NCBI GenBank assembly: GCA_020721385.1
Contig: DYMW01000013.1
Location: forward strand, 1 to 21,761
DNA length: 21,761 bases
From: Sulfurovum sp.
Lineage (GTDB): Bacteria > Campylobacterota > Campylobacteria > Campylobacterales > Sulfurovaceae
Direction of reading: 5' to 3'
The notes below the pieces were generated by a model, which was not told where the DNA came from, did no database searches, and saw only the letters and a list, made by a program, of their open reading frames with translations. A program made the translations under genes and the position numbers. Shown here piece after piece: positions 15,408-21,761 of the stretch. How positions within the stretch are numbered: position 1 is the stretch's first letter; each line of letters opens with the position of its first letter.

Positions 15408-16154
15408 TTGACATTAACAATTATAGGACCGGGTGCCATGGCAATGGCACTTGCCCATGGATTAAAAGAGAACCATACCTTAGAATTTGTAGCAAGGGAT
15501 GTCTCTAAACTAGAAATCATTAAAGAAGAATTTTCAGCCAATGTTTATGCCTTAAAAGGGTTTGATATTACCAACAAAAATATTTTACTCGCCGTTAAAC
15601 CTTACGCATTGACAAGTGTTGCCAAACAAATCCATGGTAAAGCCAACAGTGTCTACTCCCTTTTGGCTGGAAGCAAACTCGAAGCGTTAAAAAATGCCAT
15701 TCCTGCCCAAAATCATGTGCGTATTATGCCCAATGTTGCTGCTAAGTTTGGTGCGTCTACGTCTGTACTCACAGGTGATATTGCTAAAAAAGAGGAAGCC
15801 ATGGCTATTTTTAATGCCATTGGTGACACCTTTTGGGTTGACAGTGAAAAAGAGATTGACATTGCCACAGCAATTGCAGGTTCAGGTCCTGCTCTACTCA
15901 CACTTGTGGCTGAAGCGATGATGGATGGGTTGGTCAAAGAGGGAATGAAACGCACCGATGCTGTTGGCATTACCAATTCACTCTTTAAAGGATTTGCTCC
16001 ACTGATTGCCTCAAATCATCCTGCCATTATTAAAGATTCGGTCATGAGTCCAGGAGGAACAACGGCTGCTGCGTATGCTGCACTTGAAGAGGGTGCCGTT
16101 AGAAGTTCATTTATCAAAGCTGTTGGTGAAGCTTTTAAGGTAACACAACACTAA
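15408..16154 (+). CDS. proC: Pyrroline-5-carboxylate reductase ProC (TTG start)
   Basis: A 248-residue enzyme that reduces 1-pyrroline-5-carboxylate to proline with NAD(P)H in the cytoplasm. The N-terminal Rossmann fold carries LTIIGPGAMAMALAHGL. VKPY, VRIMPN and the C-terminal dimerisation and active-site block with IAGSGPALLTLVAEAM and SPGGTTAAAYAALEEG are all family hallmarks. The start is TTG at 15408, chosen because AGGAG lies about eight bases upstream and the Rossmann beta-strand begins at once. The next ATGs (within GAMAMA) would delete the nucleotide-binding loop. Length is slightly below the usual 260-270 residues. It is divergent from bamD and alone on its strand before the large surface-protein gene. 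Confidence 0.95.
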   Translation: MTLTIIGPGAMAMALAHGLKENHTLEFVARDVSKLEIIKEEFSANVYALKGFDITNKNILLAVKPYALTSVAKQIHGKANSVYSLLAGSKLEALKNAIPAQNHVRIMPNVAAKFGASTSVLTGDIAKKEEAMAIFNAIGDTFWVDSEKEIDIATAIAGSGPALLTLVAEAMMDGLVKEGMKRTDAVGITNSLFKGFAPLIASNHPAIIKDSVMSPGGTTAAAYAALEEGAVRSSFIKAVGEAFKVTQH

Positions 16155-16221
16155 CACTTTTATTTTCTTAATTTTTTATTAATTTTTTTATTTATTTTTA
16201 ATTTTCAATAAAATATAAATA

Positions 16222-16230
16222 TGATACAAT
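16222..16230 (+). promoter_or_regulatory. Predicted extended -10 (TGATACAAT) for the Calx-beta protein gene
   Basis: TG, one base, then TACAAT at 16225-16230. Upstream, 16158-16206 consists of T-runs spaced roughly one helical turn apart, which in Campylobacterota can replace a -35 box. The same T-rich stretch may also end proC transcription. Confidence 0.5.
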
Positions 16231-16256
16231 AAAAACAAGATTTATTAATTAAGGAA

Positions 16257-19200
16257 ATGAAAAAAATGTTTAATTTTTTAAAAAAATTTATACTCTTATC
16301 GACACTAATTTCTACCCATTTACTTTATGCTGATGGGGTTCTAACCTCTATTGGCATTAATAATGCTCCTTCGGTTAGTGAAGCCGATGCAGGGAGTAAG
16401 AAGATGACCTTTATGGTTACGTTAAGCGAATCTCCTTTATTATTTACCACCGTTAACTATACCACAGTCAATGGTTCTGCCACTGCAGATAGTGACTATG
16501 TTGCACAAAGTGGAAGCCTTACTTTTTTGGCTTGGGATACAAGTAAAACCATAGAAGTGGATATACTTGACGATACGATTTATGAAGGGGATGAAAACTT
16601 TTCCGTACAAATCAGTACCACTGCTTCAGGATATGAAGTTTCAGGATCAGGACAAGGTTATGGAACCATCACAGATAATGAACTTCCCCCATTAGAGATA
16701 CGTTCTAGTAATGTGAGTATTACAGAAGGAGACATAGGTACAAACCCTATAAACTTTAGAATTTATCTTAACCAACCTGCACCAACAGGAGGAGTTACTG
16801 TAAACTATAACACTGCTGATTACACTGCCTTAGCAAATGATGATTATACAAGTACAGCAGGTTCGGTTACCATTCCAGCAGGACAAACAGAGGTTTATGT
16901 TCCTGTTCCTATTGTTGGTGACCTCACTCCTGAAGTGCAAGAAAAATTTTATTTTAAGCTTACCAATACCAATGTAGGAACACTTAAAACCACCAAAGTA
17001 AGTGGTTATATTAAGGACAATGATGCCATTCAAGTACGTATTTCCAGCACCAATATCCAAGAAGGAAATTTAGGAGATACGCATCAGATGGTCTTTAAAA
17101 TATTTCTTGCCAAAGCCTATCCACTCACAACGCCTCTAACCATTAATTATCAAACACAAGATGGCTCAACTCCAAGTGCTACAGCAAACGTGGACTATAC
17201 AAGTAAAAGTGGTTCGGTTACCTTTAATCAAGGGGATATTGAAAAGTTGGTTTATGTTGATATTGTTGGAGACAATGATATTGAACCCAATGAGTATCTT
17301 AAATTGGCTATTTCTGGTAGCGCTTATATCACTAAGTTTGACTCACAAAGTTTAATACTCAATGACGATGGTAATTATCCAAAAATCTCTTTTTCCCAAA
17401 GTGAATTTTCTATTACCGAAGGAGACAGTGGGCAAAAAAATTTAAACTTTACATTTACTTTAAGTAAACCTGCATTAGCAGGAGCTACATTTCATTATGA
17501 GACGTGGGACAACAGTGCCAAAATTGGTGATAATGATTATGTCTATACCCATGGAGATCAAACGGTTTTAGAAGGAGCAAAAAGTGTTACCATCTCTGTA
17601 CCGATTAATGGAGACACCAAAATAGAAGCAGATGAATATTTCTATTTTGGAATATCCAATTTAACCAATTTAAATCTTAGCAGTGTAGACCAAGTTCAAG
17701 GTAAAATTATTAATGATGATGGTGCTTACCCTACTCTAACGTTTAATAGTAATGCTTATGCTATTCCTGAGGGAAACAGTGGGCAAACCGATATAAACTT
17801 TACCCTCACTCTTGATGCACCTGCCCTAATAGGTTCATCATTTGATTATTATACACAAAATGGTACCGCACAAGTTGGAGACAATGACTATGTGGCTATT
17901 CCTACCACAACCCATGTTATTCCTGTAGGTGCAACCCAAATTACCCTTCCTGTTAAAATCAATGGTGATACCAATATAGAGAGTGATGAGAGCTTTTCTT
18001 TAATGATTTCCAATGAGGTCAATCTTACATTGGCAAGTAGCAACAGTGCTTCTGGTACGATTTTAAATGATGATGGAAGCTTACCAGAATTTTCAATCCA
18101 AGCACCTACAAACTCTATTTTTGAAGGAAACAGCAGTCAAACCAAAATAGATTGTCTCATTAAACTCACTCCTCCTGCAACGCATGATGGTGTTACCATT
18201 AACTATCAAACCCTTAATGGTAGTGCCATGCATGAAGATTCAGACTACGATACAATTAATCCTACTTCAGTGGTTTTTAATACCAATGAAAGTGAAAAAA
18301 CAATCTCTGTTTATGTCAATGGTGATGTAAAAATTGAAGGGGATGAAACGTTTAATGTTCAAATTTTAAATCCTATCGGTGCGACGATAACCAAAGGGCA
18401 AAATACAGTAACCCTTGAGATAAAAAATGACGATGAACACAGTGATGACCCTTTGGTTTGTGACAGCACCATGTATCTTTCAAGCAGTATTAACCGAAGT
18501 GACCCCAATGCCAAAGGAAAAATGTGGTTACATACCATTGATACCACAAAGAATCCGTTTAACTTTTTGGTTATGAATGAAGAGGGAAGCAACAAACTCT
18601 ATAATGCCCTTGCGTACTCTGATACAGACAACTACATCTATGGTCTCTACAAAAAAGAGCTTATCAAATTAACCAAAACAGGAAAAGTAATCAGTCTTGG
18701 AAATGTAGATGAATTGCCCTCTATTTTAACCACCAAACAACTTTTTGCAGGAGCCATTTATGGTGAGTACTATTATATCTCAGGGCCGGGTGAAGATTAC
18801 AATAAAATTTTTAAAATCAAATTGTCCGATAAAAGTGTTTCGGAAATTACATTAAATACGGCGGTCTCTTTATTGGACTTCTCTTTTACTCCTGATGGTC
18901 ACTATCTTCATGGAATTGTCGATGGAGGAAAGTTGGTTAAAATTGATGTGGATGTCAACAGTAGTACACTAGGAGATGTCACCTTTATCGGTTTGGCACA
19001 CACAGGGTATCAATTTGACTCAACCTTTTCAGATAAAAATGGAAGATTCTTTGCCAATGACAGTGGAGGTCATGGATTTTTTGAATTTAACCTTGATACA
19101 GGAGATAAACTTTTCTTATCTGCCTCTGGAAATGCTACTTTTAATGATGGTGCCAACTGTCTAAAAGCCGAATTAATCTTTACCGATTATGGCGATGCTC

Positions 19201-21716
19201 CAAGCACTTATGGAACGGCTAGACACACCATTGCCAATGGAATGTTTCTCGGTAATGAAGTTGACCATGATATTCAAAGTTATTCAGACAGTACCGCCAC
19301 AGGTGATGATACCCATGGAATTGATGATGAAGACGGTGTAACCCTACTTGATGGAACCGATTTAAATGGTAGCTACTTTTTACCTGATGCCAATCAAGAG
19401 TTAAAAATTAAATTCTCAAAAGAGGGTTATCTGAATGCATGGATAGATTATGATGCCAATGGTGTTTTTGATGCCAGTGATAAGATTGTTAATGCCCAAT
19501 TATTCACCGCAGGAGAACATACCATCAGCTTTAATGTTCCTGCAAGTGTGATTGTAAACCAAACAACCTACCTGCGTTTTAGATTCTCATCAACAGCAAA
19601 CCTTGATGCCATAGGGAATGCAAGTGATGGTGAAGTTGAAGATTATGCTGTTAAATTTGGGTCAGCATTTCAACCGCTTAGAGGAATGTTTAATATTGAA
19701 CGAACCAACAGTGGAACCTATCCCATTCATTCTGAGGCAAGAGATGCGTGGTATACCCAAATAGTGGGTCGTGATTTTGACTACTCGGTTGTTTTTTATA
19801 ATGAAGAGATGAGTGAAGAAAAAGAGGTGGACAATGTCACGGTAAAAGTAGAACTGGTCAATACCGAAACCAATACGACGCTTTATACCCAATATGCCCA
19901 TATTAAAAACTCTCCTTCAAAAAGTAGAATTGACAACACTTTACCAACCGATTTAATGAATTTACCAGCCACTAAAGATGTCCATTTTAGAATCTCGTAT
20001 GGGGTGGATGATTCGGGTGCAATTATACAAGCCGATTGTTCAGGTGACCCTAGAATTTGTTTTGAAAACTTTACCAAAACGCGTACCAACAACGCTTTAG
20101 ACAACTTTGCCATTCGTCCTGAACGCTTCTATATGGTGCTTTCCGATGGGGCTAAAATACGAAAGATTAATCAAGACAATGACCCAACAACACCACTACG
20201 TTTGGCATCGGGTTATGAGTACAATTTAAGTGTCACTGCGACCCAATACAAAGCCAACCACAGTATTGTGCCAAGTGCTGATTATAACCAATCTCTTAAT
20301 GGAATTTTACTCTTTAAATCCTCCAACAGTTGTGCCAATAGAGACAATGCCACCACTCCTGAAACCTTTAAAGAGGGGAAAAACATTACGCCAATATTCA
20401 AACACAACAATGTGGGTCTTTATCTGCTTCATCTTGAAGACAGTAATTGGACAGCAATCGATTCGCAAAAAATAGTTCCTGATTGTGAGGTGACCAAAAG
20501 CACCACGTCAATGAATGGCAATATATTATCAGGCTGTAACATTGTCTCAAAAAGTGACATGAATATCTCTTTTTATCCTTATCAATTTGCCATTGATTTT
20601 ACCATGAACAACTTGCCAAACAGTGGGCATGACAACTTTATCTATATGAGTGACATCAATGAGAGTTACAACAACGTTGCCATTCAATTTCAAGGAGACA
20701 TCACCGCACAAGCCCAAAATGGTAGCACCTGTTCCAACTTTACCACAGGTTGTGTTGCCGAAAAAGTCGAATTAAAGCTTGATGCAACGGTACTTTCAGA
20801 AGATGGAATCAATCAACCTTTACAGACCTCACGCAATATTTCAGACAACAGCCGTGAAGATATAAACTTTACCCGTATGGTACGCTTTAACAATGAACCT
20901 TTCTCCAGTGCCAATTACACCAAAACACTAGATGACATTAAAAAAACCATAACCATTGATGCCAATAAATTTAAAGATGAAAACAACGGTTCAACTTCGG
21001 TGGATTTACGGTACAACATCAACAAACACCACTCTCGAACGGTAAACCCTATACAGGTTAAATTTCATGGATTTGATGTAAACTCTACCGATGCCCATTC
21101 ACAAGCCAATGATAAAATCAATACCATCTCAACGTTACACATTCCAAAAGGACGACAAGATTTAAGCAATAATGTGCGTCATTTCTACTTTACACAAGTG
21201 GCTCCTGACAATCTTTATTATCCAAAAATTAACTTTCACGTTAATCCTGTTATTCGCACCCCTTTAAATATTGAGATATTTTGTGATAAAAACACAAGCT
21301 ATTGTATGGAAACCAATGTAACCACCAACAGCAATCCCAATGCCAGTCCACGACGACAAAATGGTTGGTATCTTTCAATTAAACACAATCCTCAATTGGA
21401 TGGAAATGTGACCCTATTGCGTCCACTACCCAATATTGTAACCCTTAGCCCCATTGCACCCATTGTCTTTAATCATGGACGAAATGGGATTGTTATTACA
21501 AGATTTAACACCTGTGTTAAACCTCAAACCGAAAGCAATATTACCATTGTTCCAACACCTGCTTTACAGTATGACCCAAACCCTAGCCATAATGGTCTGC
21601 CAATGTATCAAGTATCTTGTGAACAACCTGAACATGAATGGACAGGTATAGGAGAGACAGGTCACATTATTCAATCTGAACCCCATGAGAATCAAGCCGA
21701 TAAAATTAATTGGTAA
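16257..21716 (+). CDS. Giant exported Calx-beta / GEVED domain protein, probable surface protein
   Basis: An 1819-residue protein with a Sec signal peptide (basic start, hydrophobic core, cleavage near YADG at residue 25). Six Calx-beta modules follow, each ending in an Asx-rich turn (TDNE, KDNDA, then NDDG-like) near residues 140, 256, 371, 488, 606 and 726, a period of 115-120. Acidic loops suggest calcium binding. Residues ~735-975 resemble a DUF6923-like propeller (LYGL, SLGNVDELP, FTPDGHYLHG). A GEVED domain runs from DYGDAPSTYG (977) to GEVEDY (1125-1130). The last ~690 residues are unassigned and contain most of the cysteines; DNFAIRPERF recalls MshQ/DUF6701 proteins. The first ATG lies one base after AAGGA, so the ATG at 16266 (Met4) is the likelier start. 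No secretion partner gene is adjacent. Confidence 0.85.
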   Translation: MKKMFNFLKKFILLSTLISTHLLYADGVLTSIGINNAPSVSEADAGSKKMTFMVTLSESPLLFTTVNYTTVNGSATADSDYVAQSGSLTFLAWDTSKTIEVDILDDTIYEGDENFSVQISTTASGYEVSGSGQGYGTITDNELPPLEIRSSNVSITEGDIGTNPINFRIYLNQPAPTGGVTVNYNTADYTALANDDYTSTAGSVTIPAGQTEVYVPVPIVGDLTPEVQEKFYFKLTNTNVGTLKTTKVSGYIKDNDAIQVRISSTNIQEGNLGDTHQMVFKIFLAKAYPLTTPLTINYQTQDGSTPSATANVDYTSKSGSVTFNQGDIEKLVYVDIVGDNDIEPNEYLKLAISGSAYITKFDSQSLILNDDGNYPKISFSQSEFSITEGDSGQKNLNFTFTLSKPALAGATFHYETWDNSAKIGDNDYVYTHGDQTVLEGAKSVTISVPINGDTKIEADEYFYFGISNLTNLNLSSVDQVQGKIINDDGAYPTLTFNSNAYAIPEGNSGQTDINFTLTLDAPALIGSSFDYYTQNGTAQVGDNDYVAIPTTTHVIPVGATQITLPVKINGDTNIESDESFSLMISNEVNLTLASSNSASGTILNDDGSLPEFSIQAPTNSIFEGNSSQTKIDCLIKLTPPATHDGVTINYQTLNGSAMHEDSDYDTINPTSVVFNTNESEKTISVYVNGDVKIEGDETFNVQILNPIGATITKGQNTVTLEIKNDDEHSDDPLVCDSTMYLSSSINRSDPNAKGKMWLHTIDTTKNPFNFLVMNEEGSNKLYNALAYSDTDNYIYGLYKKELIKLTKTGKVISLGNVDELPSILTTKQLFAGAIYGEYYYISGPGEDYNKIFKIKLSDKSVSEITLNTAVSLLDFSFTPDGHYLHGIVDGGKLVKIDVDVNSSTLGDVTFIGLAHTGYQFDSTFSDKNGRFFANDSGGHGFFEFNLDTGDKLFLSASGNATFNDGANCLKAELIFTDYGDAPSTYGTARHTIANGMFLGNEVDHDIQSYSDSTATGDDTHGIDDEDGVTLLDGTDLNGSYFLPDANQELKIKFSKEGYLNAWIDYDANGVFDASDKIVNAQLFTAGEHTISFNVPASVIVNQTTYLRFRFSSTANLDAIGNASDGEVEDYAVKFGSAFQPLRGMFNIERTNSGTYPIHSEARDAWYTQIVGRDFDYSVVFYNEEMSEEKEVDNVTVKVELVNTETNTTLYTQYAHIKNSPSKSRIDNTLPTDLMNLPATKDVHFRISYGVDDSGAIIQADCSGDPRICFENFTKTRTNNALDNFAIRPERFYMVLSDGAKIRKINQDNDPTTPLRLASGYEYNLSVTATQYKANHSIVPSADYNQSLNGILLFKSSNSCANRDNATTPETFKEGKNITPIFKHNNVGLYLLHLEDSNWTAIDSQKIVPDCEVTKSTTSMNGNILSGCNIVSKSDMNISFYPYQFAIDFTMNNLPNSGHDNFIYMSDINESYNNVAIQFQGDITAQAQNGSTCSNFTTGCVAEKVELKLDATVLSEDGINQPLQTSRNISDNSREDINFTRMVRFNNEPFSSANYTKTLDDIKKTITIDANKFKDENNGSTSVDLRYNINKHHSRTVNPIQVKFHGFDVNSTDAHSQANDKINTISTLHIPKGRQDLSNNVRHFYFTQVAPDNLYYPKINFHVNPVIRTPLNIEIFCDKNTSYCMETNVTTNSNPNASPRRQNGWYLSIKHNPQLDGNVTLLRPLPNIVTLSPIAPIVFNHGRNGIVITRFNTCVKPQTESNITIVPTPALQYDPNPSHNGLPMYQVSCEQPEHEWTGIGETGHIIQSEPHENQADKINW

Positions 21717-21737
21717 GTGAGATTTCAAAGAACATTT

Positions 21738-21761
21738 CAAGAGATAAGTTTCTCTTGTTTT
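21738..21761 (+). terminator. Rho-independent terminator after the giant surface-protein gene
   Basis: CAAGAGA at 21738-21744 pairs perfectly with TCTCTTG at 21751-21757 around a six-base loop. TTTT then runs to the window edge. It begins 21 bases after the stop codon. Confidence 0.75.

Noticed and set aside
16350..18440. Periodic ~350-base repeats considered as a CRISPR-like or satellite array
   Set aside because: They are in-frame protein modules of the Calx-beta family in one continuous gene.

Overview
The window reads as chromosomal DNA of a member of the Campylobacterota (Arcobacter / Sulfurimonas / Sulfurovum-like). The evidence is the AT-rich composition, TGnTATAAT extended -10 promoters without good -35 boxes, the character of the Lon, BamD and ProC proteins, and the lon-bamD-proC neighbourhood I recall from Campylobacter and relatives. 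Genus is not decided by the sequence alone. No tRNA, rRNA, CRISPR array or insertion sequence was seen.

Layout. (1) 3-194: C-terminal winged-helix end of a Fic-family protein cut by the window edge. (2) 195-519: a 325-base non-coding region with small inverted repeats and a promoter whose -10 box sits inside a perfect palindrome. (3) 520-9322: seven predicted domains of one little-characterised amide/peptide-bond system in two convergent operons. The plus-strand operon carries transglutaminase-like/DUF2126 amidoligase, a circularly permuted ATP-grasp/alpha-E fusion, and a second transglutaminase-like protein. The minus-strand operon carries a free-standing ATP-grasp protein and a short free-standing alpha-E protein. 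(4) 9576-12158: a periplasmic HlyD-like adaptor abutting a small cytoplasmic molybdopterin oxidoreductase. (5) 12200-15296, minus strand: lon preceded by bamD, with a double-hairpin terminator between lon and the oxidoreductase. (6) 15408-16154: proC with a TTG start, divergent from bamD. (7) 16257-21716: one very large exported protein with six Calx-beta modules, a six-bladed-propeller-like or DUF6923-like stretch, a GEVED domain and a long cysteine-containing C-terminal part of unknown function, closed by a rho-independent terminator at the window end.

How the genes work together. The 520-9322 block is the most interesting part. ATP-grasp and amidoligase folds form amide bonds, transglutaminase-like folds cleave or exchange them, and alpha-E is a helical partner of unknown role. 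These families are known to co-occur (COG1305, COG2307, COG2308, COG4196), but no substrate is established and no candidate substrate peptide or Anbu-type peptidase gene is visible here. bamD-lon is an envelope/protein quality-control pair, proC is proline biosynthesis, and the giant protein is probably a surface or secreted adhesin-like protein. Most other open frames in the window lie antisense to, or out of frame within, these genes and were not annotated.
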